NCBI GenBank assembly: GCA_958450365.1
Contig: CAUEEP010000923.1
Location: 1,505,501 to 1,569,500 of the forward strand
Origin: Mesorhabditis belari
Taxonomy: Eukaryota > Nematoda > Chromadorea > Rhabditida > Rhabditidae
Reading direction: 5' to 3'
DNA length: 64,000 nucleotides
In this document: positions 32,903 through 43,173 of the stretch, one piece after another
Position numbering within the stretch: position 1 is the stretch's first letter
How the letters are laid out: each line of letters opens with the position of its first letter
Translations under genes and position numbers: made by a program
Notes under the pieces: model-generated
Seen by the model: only the letters and a program-made list of their open reading frames with translations
Database searches by the model: none
Told to the model about the DNA's origin: nothing

Positions 32903-35132
32903 ATGAACTTTCCGTTGTACACAAAAACCTATTCTGTTTCTGGAAGAAATTATCGAAGAAACCCGTATAATGGAAAAAGTCTGAATGAAGATTCTATGCT
33001 AGTCATTTTTTTTTTCTAGGCAATGAATTAGTGTTTAATGGTGGCGACACAGCGGATTTATACGCAGATGACTATGAAGATGAAGCTCTCGATTGTATTC
33101 CTGGTGGGTTTTGCAAAAGATACAAGTTTATATATGTTTTTATAGACTTTCAAAGGCACGATTCTGAAGAATCTGAACCCGAGGGGCAGTCAGGTAACAA
33201 TATATGTATGATAGTATACTTAATTGGAACATTTAGAACAAGAATCAGCCGTTCCCAAACCGGTCACCACTGCTAAAACGATGGCGCCACCGCCCGGTCT
33301 ACCTGTCCTGGCCAATATTGCACCACCACCTGGCTTTGAAAAGGTTTATTTTTAAACAAGTTTGCGCTAGGGTGTCGCTAAGTTTGAATAAGAATTAGTA
33401 AGCACAATTTATATAACTGTTCTATCTTTTAGAAACCACCAAAGCCTTTCAAAAAAGAAACGCAACATAAGAAAGGAAAAGAAAAAATTCAGAAAAAAGA
33501 TGTTTCAATTGTACAAAAGAAGGAGGTGATAACGGTGCAGAAGCAGGAGGTCGTTGAAAAGAAAGAAGTTGTGGCCGTTTTGGCATGGGCAAAATGTGTG
33601 GAAGATGAACGAGTTGAGCACAATGGGCAAAAATGGAGGGCCAAGTAATAGTTAATGAACTTGAAAATATTTTGTTTCATATTTCAGCATAGAGGTATCA
33701 GCATCTTTCTACGGACGTTTAATTGGGTTTCGAGGGGTGTACCAAAAAGAAATGGAGAAGAGCACTCAATGTCGTCTGAAAATTCCTGGCAAAAATGACA
33801 AAAATGAGATCATTGGTACGTTGTTTTCTTTTCTCATTGGTACTTTTCATTAAAACTTTCTTTTTAGAGATCTCATCGACGGTTTCTCACGAAAATGTGA
33901 TTCGCTGTCTTGATAGAATTGAAATGACTGTAATCAAAGCTCGTAAAGAGGCAAGGTTGGTTTATTCAATTGTTCCGGGTCTTTGATTTCCATATTATTA
34001 ATAGAAAATCAACAGGAATTTATAACTTTAGACCGACTCATTTTGCCTGTTTCCCAGTTGCCGAACACCAGAACATTGTTGAATCATTTCAGCGATTCAA
34101 AGAACTTGTTAAAGCTTCATCTACGATTTCGGTAATTACTAATGGTGTTTTTAATTTTATTCCTAAATTTTAGGATTCGTGTAAAGATGAGCTTGTATAT
34201 ATGCTACCTCGGAAGTTGCATTTCACACTCGCGGTGATGAAGCTTTTCACGAAAGAAGAGAAATCGAAGGCCTCGGCCGTTCTGAAAATGGCACAAGAAA
34301 AGATCAAGTAAATAGCTTTTGGAAGAATGTGTTAATTTAAGTAGTTTCAGTGCAATAACTGGCGGGAAACCGATTTCCGTTCAAGTGGTTGGCTTGGAGA
34401 TTATGAACGACGACCCAGCGAATGTTAATGTACTTTACGGGACAGTTAAAGGCGATTTGTGAGTTATTGATTTTTAGTAGCTAGGTTAACTCTCTTTTAG
34501 TGTTCAAAAGGTGGCAAACGTAGTGCGCGATCTTTTTGCTGAAAACGATTTGTGTGAAAACGATAAACTAGATGTGAAGCTCCACATGACTTTGATGAAT
34601 AGCCGATATATTGCAGAGGTAACTTTAAGTTTCATAAATAATGTTTATGAAGGGTTTTGTTGAAAGGAAATGATTCGACAAAAACAGCGCGCGGAAAAAA
34701 TTTAAGTCTTTCGGGAAAATAAAACACTCCTTTGATTGATTTTAAATTTTCGACGGTTCAGCGCCGCCGTCGCGAGCTGAAACGCTTGGCTCATAAAGTG
34801 GGCGAGATTGACCTCGATGATGGTCCGCGCCACCTTGCAAAAAGCAATTCCTGGTAGATAATTACTGTATCTGATGATATTACAGTAGTTGTACTCTTTA
34901 AAGTTTCTTCATGTAAGACGCTTGATTTAGGAAAACCACAAGAAGCGACCAACATTTGACGCGAAAGAACTGCTAAAAGAAATGGGCGACTTCAATTTTG
35001 GAGAAATGACGATAAACAAGGTATCGGCTCATGAATTACTCAATCCAATATTTAATTTAGGTTCTAATTTCATCGATGACTACTGAGGGTCCAAATGGTT
35101 TTTACGAATCGTTGGCAAGTTTAAATTTGTAA
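32903..35132 (+). CDS. ASCC1-like: KH domain plus 2H phosphoesterase domain
   Basis: Thirteen exons join in phase: 32903-32978, 33020-33103, 33146-33193, 33237-33343, 33433-33644, 33688-33815, 33868-33955, 34032-34131, 34174-34307, 34351-34458, 34501-34618, 34931-35020, 35061-35132 (454 residues; human ASCC1 has about 400). ASCC1 is a subunit of the ASC-1 complex, linked to transcription coactivation and ASCC3-dependent alkylation repair. The start SVSGRNYRRNPYN matches the family N-terminus. A Pro-rich and Lys/Glu-rich insert (residues about 75-175) is longer than in human. The KH core contains the GxxG loop (LIGFRGVY). The 2H domain carries both H-x-T motifs, KLHFTLAV and KLHMTLMN, so it should be catalytically competent. 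The C-terminal half of intron 11 contains an exon-like piece that does not fit the phase. Confidence 0.92.
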
Positions 35133-35504
35133 ATTTTGTTTTCATTTTGTAAATACAAATTTTGTTTTGGTTTTTTTTTGTGATAAATATTTATTTTCGA
35201 CCATTTTCTCAACGACTCTCACTATATAGACGGATTTATTATTTAGACCGCCAAACACCGGAAAAAAAGCTTCGCAACATTTGCAGTTGAATTCCCAAAA
35301 TACTCCTCGAGTGTGGTATGAATTTATGCAAGTCACTGGTTATTCCCTTTGAAGAAAATTAATAATCTCAAAAAAAAAAAATAATCTAAAGGTGAGTGGG
35401 CTCTTTGCCTGTTGGTGGTGATGAAAAGTGAAAAATCCTTTGAAATACAATATTACAGTTTTTCAATAGATTCTTTATTTTCTCTAACTCAAAACAATTC
35501 CCAT
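35133..35504. other. Convergent 3' region between ASCC1 and the NCS-like gene
   Basis: About 370 bases between two converging genes. It is A/T-rich with several aataaa/tttatt-like sites on both strands. I see no gene. Confidence 0.5.
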
Positions 35505-38500
35505 TCAACAAAGGTATTCTGCTTTTGTGTGCAAAATGAGGTCATTTCCATATAAAAGATCAATTTCCCTCTCAATGTCATCCAGAGTGACAAAACCATC
35601 GCCATCTGTGTCGAATTCCTGAATTGAGCGGTTTTTTTAAATTAAACGAAATTAAATTTTTTCACTTGTATTTGCTAATCATTGTTTTTTTCTTTTTTTT
35701 TTACCAGAAATCTTTCTCTGGCGTAGCGTTCAAAGAGTGGAGCCAAGCGTTTCGATGCGGCCACTTCTGAATCCCCGTGAAGGCTCATTGACTGAATTTC
35801 CTTTAGAAGATCGATCAATTTTTTTAAAACTCTAAGTTGAACTGGGTGCAAATAAAGGTATAAATGCTAGTAAAAAGCCTCCTTTCAAAAGTCAAAGCTT
35901 AAGTCAAAAACCTTGGAATTAACTTCAAAAGATTACATTTTTAGTTTGCTCGTTCAGGCACTGAAAAGGTGGGATCGAAACACTGTGATTTTAGAATTCT
36001 TTTTCCTCACCTTACTAGCATGCACACTATTCCCGTGTGCTAGACCGAGACTCGCCGCGTTTGCGGCGGCGGCTGATCGACAAGCTCGAAGACCCCAAAT
36101 CGCTGACGCATAGCCGACCCATGCGTCAAGACTGACTCGGCCCTGGAAATTTTGTTATTTAGACGATTGCTTGAAGTCTTTGCATGGATTTCGTCGAAAA
36201 TTGCCATAGATTACTGCTATTTCCCAAATGGCACTCGGGCGAGAAATGACTCACCCGTTTGACTGTCGCTTTTCAAGTTTCGTTAAGAAAGTCTATTGTC
36301 TTGTGTTTTCAAGTCTATTGGCTTTCAAGTACCGTATTTATTCTAATAGAAGCGCATGCGCTACTATTTTTCAATCATTCTACAAAATTGCTTCTATTGG
36401 AGGCTCCGCTTGTATTTTTGAATGACTAAAAAAATTAATGAAGTAGAAAAAAACCTTAACAACCAATTAAAAACAATTCAATCGTCAAAAAAAAGAAATT
36501 ATTCTCGATTTGATTACCGTTAGAGTCGCCGACTTCAATTGAGATGTCACTATCGTATTCAATACAAAAAAAGCTACTGATTAAACAATAATGATAATAC
36601 CGTATTTTCTCTAATAGTAACAAAGTAAAAGCTTCAATTCCCAGAATGCTGCCCATTGATGTGAATCCATTTGTGCCACCAACGGACATTCAAATGGATG
36701 GTCAACCGCCAACCGATCTCGGAGTGATTCTTGATTTAAGCACCCAACAACCGGCTATGGTTCAAGTAAGTACAATCAGGCAAATACCGTATTTTCTCTA
36801 ATAGTAGTGCACCATGAGCGTCGCCTAAATTGCTCGAAATCTCGAAAAGCGCTTATCAGAACCTATCGATGTGGGGTCGGAAAATGTAGCTGACGATGAG
36901 ATCTTGTGGGGGATTTGAGTGTTGAGCTTCTGCAAAAGCTTGGAAACCGTAAAATCGTCACCAACTCGGCTCGCCGCGGTGCACTACTATTAGAGAAAAT
37001 ACGGTATCTGGTTAGCACTAAAGTAGACAAATTTGAGGCGACTTTACAAAGCAAAAGCTATTTCAGGTGAACTTTGCTGTGCTTGGCGATTTTCAACTAG
37101 ATGAATGTAAAAGAAACCAACAACCGGGAAGAGAATTGGACAGAGAAGATCAGGCTGATCGACTAATTTTGTGGTATACTACTATTAGAGAGAATACGGG
37201 GTGTACTACTATTAGAGAGAATACGGTAATAACCTAAGAAAGAACTAAGCAAGAAAGATTCTTTGCTAAAGGATTGGATACTAAAATATAAAACGTCAAA
37301 ATGTTTAAAGATGTGAGAATTTCATAGCATAAATTAGCTTAAGCTCGACGGAATTTAAATACCTAATCTAGGTTTTAAATTTGATCCAAATAAGCTTAAC
37401 TACTTAATTGCAAGAAGAACTTATCAAAATTTTCACTGCTTATGCAAAACAAAACGATAAAGAATGTCATTTTTCGGCTGTGCACTTTGCGCCAAATTTT
37501 TTTTGCGCAACTCGCCATAACTTTCTTCTAAGTGGGCCAATCTTTATGATTTTGATCTTATTTTGTAGATCTCAACAAGTGCAACAAAATAACACAAAAT
37601 CATAAAGATTGACCCACTTAGAAGAAAGTTATGGTGAGTTGCGCAAATGACCCTGTTGCGGAAATTAGCCTACCCCCATTTTTCTCAGGGAAATGCGTAT
37701 ATAGCCTTATCTATCTTTAAAGGCCAGGGTATTTGGTCTACTAAGCTGAATCTCCATAGTTATTGCTTCTATTAGAGGCTGCGCTTCGATTAGAATAAAT
37801 GCGGCAACTCCTTTTGACGAAAGACTGGCCCACTTAGAAGAAAGTTATGGTGAGTTGCGCAAAAAGATTGCCATAACTCTCTTCTAAGTGGGCCAATCTT
37901 TATGATTTTTGGTGTCATTTTGTTGCACTTGTTGATATCTACAAAATAAGATCAAAATCATAAAGATTGGCCCACTTAGAAGAGAGTTATGGCAAGTTGC
38001 GCTAATGACCCTGTTGCGAAAATTAGCCTACTCCCATTTTTCTCAAGGAAATGCGTATATGGCCTTATCTATCTTTAAAGGCCAGGGTATTTGGTCTACT
38101 AAGCTGAATCTCCATAGTTATTGCTTCTATTAGAGGCTGCGCTTCGATTAGAATAAATGCGGCAACTCCTTTTGACGAAACTCAGGGCAAATCCCCTCAC
38201 CCCAATCCTGTTCACCTTTTCATCGGTGCCGATGATGTTGGCAATAAAATTCGCCGTTGAGTGTGCCGTCGAAAGATCTCCATTCAAATGATGTGATCCA
38301 TCTGTCAAATCGAACAAACATAACACCAAATCCTAGAGTTGTTTTTAAATGAATTGATTTTTTTGGACAACTCACCTCAAAAGTGATAAACGGTCGTCCG
38401 GTTTGTTTGGTGATTGCCTGGAATGAAAGTTTTTTGACAAGTCGATTACAAGAAGTACAAGAAGCTCATGGATTTAAGCTCAAATGACTCAAATGATCGT

Positions 38501-40355
38501 GACTAAAGCTTTAAGCTCTAGCCACGTTTTTTGTTTCTTTCTAGTTCACTTTAAATCCTTAACTAAAAGAGCTTAACTGGAAAAGAACCTGGAAAAGTCG
38601 ATCCGCGAACGCATAGTGAGCGGCGCGGGGGAAAAATTGGCGAAAAATCGCTCGGCATTCTGAGGCGCCCATTCGACCCGATGGACATCTCTGTGTGCGG
38701 AAGGAATACCAAATTTGTTCGAAACTCATTGACGAATTTGAAAGAAACTACCAGAAAACCCTTCGTAATTTCGTTCAAAATTAGCATAACACAATAACGA
38801 AATTTTTGAGCAAGTGCGCCCACAAAGAGAGATTAAGTCGATAAGACAGGCAATTCTAAAATGTCGATTGCGTGCTTCGTTTCTAGTAAAAAAAAAAAAC
38901 GGGATCGAGATGCATAAAAAAAAATTTCATAAAAATTCCACGGAAAGATTAGTTTCCTTTTTTTTCAATTCAAAGACAAGAAATCGACTTTTTAAACTTT
39001 TTTTTAAGAAGGCAAAAAGCTATAAAAGTGTGAGAGAATTTGAAAAAAATAAATGAGAAAATTTTTTACAAAATAGGCTCCTTTTTTTTTGGATTAATCA
39101 TGCTACAATTTGACACGCAAACAAATTTTTTTGGATTTAATTCTTGAGTAAAACTGGGTAATCGTCGATGAAATGTTCACCTGCTTAAAATTTCGATACA
39201 AAAACATGAGCCATTTCTTGTCGAAAGCGGTCGCATGGTGGAGTCGATCAAGTGAAGGGGGCATCGTGTTGAAGGGATTCAAATTCAAATCATCCACCTC
39301 GATTTCGGCTTCTAAAGGAATATCAAAGGATTAGGGGTTTTAAAATTCTAACTCTTGCTTAGTTCATCAAAAAAAGATACTCAGCCTTCTGTGTAAAGTC
39401 AGCCTAGGCAGGTCGAGCTACCGTAAAACCGTTTCCATGATTGTTCTATTGCAAGTCTTAAAACCGAACTATTGTAAGAGGTAGACCTGCTTACGATAGA
39501 GCAAACGGAAGTCTGACTACGATAGAGCAAACGGAAGTCTGACTACGATAGAGCAAACGGAAGTCTGCTCTATCGTAGTCTGCGTAATGAAACGATTCAC
39601 TTTATCGTGCATATTTGGATAAAAGGATCAAGATTGAACCCTTAAATTGTACTTCTAGAGGACTCATTGTTATATTGAACCTTATTACTAATAAAATAAA
39701 GTAATGAATGGCAAAGAAAAGAGAGAGGATCGAAAAGAGATCAAAGATCGAACCCTCCACGTTTTCGCCATCCGACCCACGAACCTTCCGTGCAGATGCT
39801 CTAACCACTGAGCTATCCGGCATCTTCCTGTTAGGGAAGAGAAAGGAAAAAGAGGAACCTAGGTATTTCCACTCACCAGTATCATAGAAACACAGCCAAT
39901 ATTGAAAACCGCGTAAAGCCCAGTAGATTCGTCTCCAAAATGGCGATGAGCAGGGAGCATTGCCGAAAACTCTAAACGTTTTTCATTTCCCTATTAATTT
40001 CGTTTTCAATCTAAGGCGATCACGCAGAAATTGAATTCATTTTATCAAGAGGTGTGGCAGAGATAATAAAAGAAAGAAAAAGGGAAAAGAAATGGATACA
40101 CTCAATTATGGGAAGGCCCTTGAAAGGGGGGAAAGGAGAGAGCGGAGGGGGGCGATGCTCGGAAGGCGATAATTGTGGAATGTTTGTCACCCCGAGGGAA
40201 TCCCCAAATGAAAAGCGGAAAAAGGAGATATTTCGAGAGATACCCAACTGAAATACAATATTGGTATGAGTTTTGAAATAGCAAAGTTGATTTTGAGATT
40301 TTGATTGCTGAACTTAGGAAGTTTGTCACCCGGAAGAGCCGTCTGGCACTGTCAT
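35505..40355 (-). CDS. Divergent neuronal-calcium-sensor/KChIP-like EF-hand protein
   Basis: Nine minus-strand exons join in phase: 40355-40330, 39971-39877, 39311-39181, 38747-38589, 38417-38376, 38332-38216, 36142-36016, 35841-35705, 35618-35505 (315 residues). The middle follows the recoverin/NCS/KChIP pattern: FLYRNFKQ, CPSGRMGASECRAIFRQFFP, then ADRLFQAITKQTGRPFITFE and DLVLCLFDLTDGS. The only canonical EF loop is near the C-terminus, DTDGDGFVTLDD; GTDEKGRVSLDAW is a degenerate loop. The family senses Ca2+ near membranes or ion channels. Odd points: no N-terminal MG myristoylation signal (the start is MTVPDGSS); an N-terminal region of about 85 residues rich in Trp; and about 20 extra residues between the first helix and CPSG. 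One acceptor (gcacccag, exon 8) and a donor inside GCTAgtaagg were chosen because they alone keep phase. Intron 6 is about 2 kb and full of repeats. Confidence 0.7.
36646..37237 (+). CDS. Small uncharacterised gene nested in the NCS-like intron, C-terminus in MITE sequence
   Basis: Exon 1 (36646-36765) starts with ATG one base after an acceptor-like cccag and encodes 40 residues, with MLPIDVNPFVPPTDIQ at the N-terminus. It joins in phase 0 to exon 2 (37067-37237) after a 300-base intron that contains a complete family B MITE. Exon 2 begins VNFAVLGDFQLDECKRN. It then runs into two copies of the family B terminal repeat, so the last 20 or so codons (TTIRENTGCTTIRENT...) are transposon-derived before the stop. 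The body has good codon-like structure but no family I recognise. It may be a gene truncated by the insertions. Confidence 0.4.
36786..37004. mobile_element. MITE-like element, family B, copy 2
   Basis: About 219 bases bounded by accgtattttctctaatagt and ctattagagaaaatacggta. It is the inverted equivalent of the copy at 3243-3462, with the same internal sequence. Solo terminal pieces also lie at 36599-36622 and, as a head-to-tail pair, at 37173-37229. Confidence 0.85.
37495..38185. repeat. Tandem duplication carrying two family A elements (copies 2 and 3)
   Basis: Two family A palindromes (about 37502-37647 and 37828-38005) alternate with two copies of a segment of about 180 bases (cctgttgcggaaattagcct ... 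gcggcaactccttttgacga) at 37650-37825 and 38010-38182. The order A-S-A-S indicates a duplication of about 345-360 bases. The S segment includes ttgcttctattagaggctgc / tcgattagaataaatgcggc, related to the piece at 36335-36410. Confidence 0.8.
39480..39590. repeat. Short tandem/inverted repeat (gactacgatagagcaaacgg)
   Basis: Three direct units of about 28 bases with gatagagcaaacggaagtct are followed by the inverse, ctctatcgtagtc, so the tract can form a hairpin. It lies in intron 2 of the NCS-like gene. Confidence 0.75.
39745..39835 (-). mobile_element. tRNA-derived SINE-like element, copy 3 (different head)
   Basis: On the minus strand, gatagctcagtggttagagca is a perfect tRNA box A context, followed by ggttcgtgggtcgg and a second box-B-like ggttcgatc. 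The arms between do not fold as a canonical cloverleaf and the 3' part runs into ctcttttcgatcctctc. It is best described as a tRNA-derived repeat in intron 2 of the NCS-like gene. Confidence 0.55.
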
Positions 40356-40959
40356 TTACAGTTTTAATCGAAATTCAATCTTTTGGTGGAGCTTACGTGT
40401 ACAAGAAATGCTCAAAAAGTCTTTCTAATCATTCACGGAAGATCTAATATTTTAGATCTCGAATAGAGAAGAGGTGCGATACTTTTCATTGTCTAAGTCT
40501 ACAAAAATCCAATAACCCCTACAATCAAACCTCTTCAATTCAGCTTTCCGCTCAGCATTTTTGTCGCGCGGCTTCATTAGACAAAAAGGAATCTATAGCT
40601 TCATAAAGAAAAGCGGTGAGTCTAATCCGGAGGACAAGGCCTTTATGCTTTCCCACGAGATCTCCTTTTTGGACACGCCCCTCTTTTCCTCTTGATCCCC
40701 CTTGTCGTATTCAGTTTTCTGCTTCTCCCTTTAGGTAAATAAATCCCCGGAGTCTGAAAAAGTTTCCTTTTTTTCAATCGATAAAACTTTATTAAAAATA
40801 AATTATGCGCAGAAAAAAAAATAATACTAGCATACCCTCAAACAAGCACATGATACAAGAGATTCTCACAACAAGAAAAACAATTTCGGGCAATACTTAG
40901 ATCACAACCTAAAACGATCACAGAGCGAAAGAGGGAAAATATTACTTATCAAAAACAAA
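40356..40959. other. Intergenic between the sigma receptor and the NCS-like gene
   Basis: About 600 bases between two minus-strand genes: the 3' UTR of the sigma receptor gene and the promoter of the NCS-like gene. I see no gene here. A purine-rich tract like those elsewhere lies just inside the NCS-like intron 1 at 40060-40240. Confidence 0.4.
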
Positions 40960-41889
40960 CTAAAGTTCGGATTTGGCTTTCTTCTGGTAATAGTCGAACA
41001 AGTTTGAGGCGGATTGCACAAAACTGTGGAAGTAGACTTCTCCAAAGCTGAGAAGTTGACGTCCAACTAGGGCGGGGTCTCCAGTGGTAATCGAGCCGAC
41101 GGTGGTCCAGAGAGCAGAAACCTAAAAAGTAAAATTGAAAAATTCCATAAATATTAAGAAGAGTTATCTACAGACAAACTTTAAAAATCTGCACACATAC
41201 CGGAACTACTCCTCGGCCATAGCAAGCAATAGCCGTGTCTTCACCGAATGAGTAGACGAACGAGTCGAATTGTCCCTGTCGGAAGTTATCGCCAGCCTTG
41301 AACTGCTCCTTCATGTTACCACCGAGATCCTCATGTCGTCCAAGAGCACCCGAAAGTACCGTGCAAGTTGAGTTGCTCCAATGGAAGCCTAAAAGCTTTA
41401 AAATTGTCGCATTAAGAGCCAAATCAAACCAGAACGTCCGGTTGTCGGGAAAGATGAAGAAATGACAGCTACATATTCGGTTAACGAGACGTGGAGAAGT
41501 TTTATTCTCAAGTTGAGACCACCAGCTCGTACGGATGCCCACTTCGAATCCGGGACAATTGCGTTGCCATATTTCCGTGCCAACTCTCTGGCAAGGACCT
41601 CATCTCCAGACGGCCCTAAAAAATAGACTTTTGAGTGAAAAAGAAGCTGACAATTTGTTCAGGCTTTACTTTTACCATCAATAGTTGTTTATTGACGTTT
41701 AACTCAAAATTTTAATTTACCTCATTAAAAACCAATAAACTAATACCAACCTAGCGCTTTAGCTGCAATTGTGCGGAATTCCTTCGGTGAAAACCCATAT
41801 GACTTCCATCGTAGCCAATATTGCGCACCACTGTAAACGATATAGAGAAGCACTAAATACCGGATGACCTTGGAGAAGAAGAAACCCAT
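40960..41889 (-). CDS. Sigma-1 receptor / ERG2 family protein with altered ligand site
   Basis: Four minus-strand exons join in phase: 41889-41751, 41615-41430, 41388-41201, 41121-40960 (224 residues; human SIGMAR1 has 223). The family comprises ER membrane chaperone-like receptors and fungal C8 sterol isomerases. One N-terminal span (VIRYLVLLYIVYSGAQYWL) precedes a cupin-like ligand domain with LLHVSLTEYVAV and TTGRSGFHW and, later, CYGRGVVP. The C-terminal helices end QKKAKSEL. The residue equivalent to human Asp126 (ISDTIISG) is Cys (STCTVLSG), and the one equivalent to Glu172 (MVEYGRG) is also Cys (IACYGRG). These are the two acidic residues of the ligand site. The ATG directly follows tttcag, consistent with trans-splicing. 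Fold assignment is firm; ligand binding cannot be assumed. Confidence 0.9.
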
Positions 41890-41943
41890 CTGAAAATACA
41901 AGAGTTAGAAAAATTTACAAAAAGTCAATAAAAGGGAGCAAGT

Positions 41944-42142
41944 AGTGGGGGTAGCTACTTTGCGCCAAATTTTTTGCAACTCGCCATAACTTTCTTCTAA
42001 GTGGGTCAGTCTTTATGATTTTGGTGTCATTTTGTTGCACTTGTTGAGATCTACAAAATAACATCAAAATCATAAAGATTGGCCCACTTAGAAGAAAGTT
42101 ATGGTGATTTGCGCAAAAAAAAAAATTAGGCGCAAAGTAGCC
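41944..42142. mobile_element. MITE-like palindromic element, family A, copy 4
   Basis: The outer arms gtggggtagctactttgcgcc... and gcgcaaagtagccacccca bracket the shared core: aactcgccataactttcttc with its inverse gaagaaagttatggtgattt. The outer ends differ from the 52-kb copy, while the core is the same, so copies have exchanged or gained termini. Confidence 0.8.
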
Positions 42143-42684
42143 ACCCCAGCATGTAGTTCCACGTGGTAAACTGTCACTATGTATTCGCAAAATTTTCCTT
42201 TTCACAAAATAGAACTGAAGTACAGTAGAAAACCCCAGAATTTAGCAATCAATTTTCCAAGAACTCCACGTAGAAGCGTTTTCTTTTTGCACTAAACAAA
42301 AGAAGGCGAAAAAATAGAATTGTCTGTCTTATCTCTCTTTGTGGGCGCACTTGCTCAAAAAATTTTAGAGACAAGACATCTTGTTTTGGATGTCAGTTAG
42401 CGTTCTCTGTATTGCCGCGTTGGGTTGGCGGTGTTTATTCCTCATTCTAGATTTTTCTGGCTGCATCACCAAAACGAAATGCTTGTGCAAGAATTTGCGC
42501 GCGTTATTTTTATTTTAAAAGTTTTCCCTTGCATTAGTCTTAACTTGCCTAAGCATTCGATTAAACCTTTTTTTGTTAGAAAACCTTAAATCTACCACCT
42601 TACCAATCATGTTCTTGTTATTTTTACGTTTTATTGGCTTTTTAAAACAGCTAGTTGTGAACTTTCTTTTATTGCAGGTAGCAA
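42143..42684. promoter_or_regulatory. Divergent region between the sigma receptor and URM1
   Basis: About 540 bases upstream of URM1. The site tattgcag at 42677, seven bases before the URM1 ATG and without an upstream exon, fits a trans-splice acceptor. No other gene is visible. The unit ttttgtgagcaagtgcgcccacaaagaga-like sequence near 42340 also occurs near 38815 in inverse orientation, so part of this spacer is repeated. Confidence 0.45.
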
Positions 42685-42984
42685 ATGCCGACTTCGCTGA
42701 CGCTAGAGTTTTCTGGTGGCTCCGAATTTCTCGTCGGGAATCAAAAGGAACACAAAGTCTCGCTGCCAATCGATCAACCCACTGTCAGCCAATTGATACA
42801 ATGGATCAAGAAAGAGATTCTAACCGATCATAACCGGGACGACCTTTTCGTGATGGATGATTCGGTTCGACCGGGAGTCCTTGTACTGGTCAACGAGTGC
42901 GATTGGGAACTGCTGGAACGAAATGAGACGATACTAAAGGATGGTGACGTTGTGACTTTCATTTCGACGCTTCATGGAGGATAA
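42685..42984 (+). CDS. urm-1: Ubiquitin-related modifier 1 (URM1)
   Basis: A single exon encoding 99 residues, the usual URM1 length. URM1 is a sulfur carrier: after activation by a MOCS3/Uba4-type enzyme, its C-terminal thiocarboxylate donates sulfur for wobble-uridine 2-thiolation of tRNAs, and it can also modify proteins. Marks are the beta-grasp start LTLEFSGGSEFLV, a conserved RPGVLVLVNECDWEL segment and the C-terminal VVTFISTLHGG ending exactly in Gly-Gly. The ATG is preceded by the acceptor-like tattgcag, with gtagcaa between. CDC37 begins only 189 bases downstream on the same strand, which is compatible with a two-gene operon. Confidence 0.96.
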   Translation: MPTSLTLEFSGGSEFLVGNQKEHKVSLPIDQPTVSQLIQWIKKEILTDHNRDDLFVMDDSVRPGVLVLVNECDWELLERNETILKDGDVVTFISTLHGG

Positions 42985-43173
42985 TCAATTTATTGTTTTT
43001 AAATGTTTATAGAAGATTGTGATATTGTTATTTTAGAATTATTCTTACTATCCTAAAAACTCTGTTACAATTTTGCATTTGCGCTTTTGTCATTTTCTCG
43101 GACGTTTTTCCTCGTGTTCTGTTGTTATATTTTGCAATGTTGTTTGTTAAGCAGAATCTTAATTACAGACGCC

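Noticed and set aside
32700..32906. Upstream first exon of ASCC1
   Set aside because: The frame does not continue into the ASCC1 exons, whose own ATG at 32903 matches the family N-terminus.
39761..39822. Functional tRNA gene on the minus strand
   Set aside because: The box A context is good, but the anticodon and T arms could not be closed into a cloverleaf and two box-B-like sites occur.
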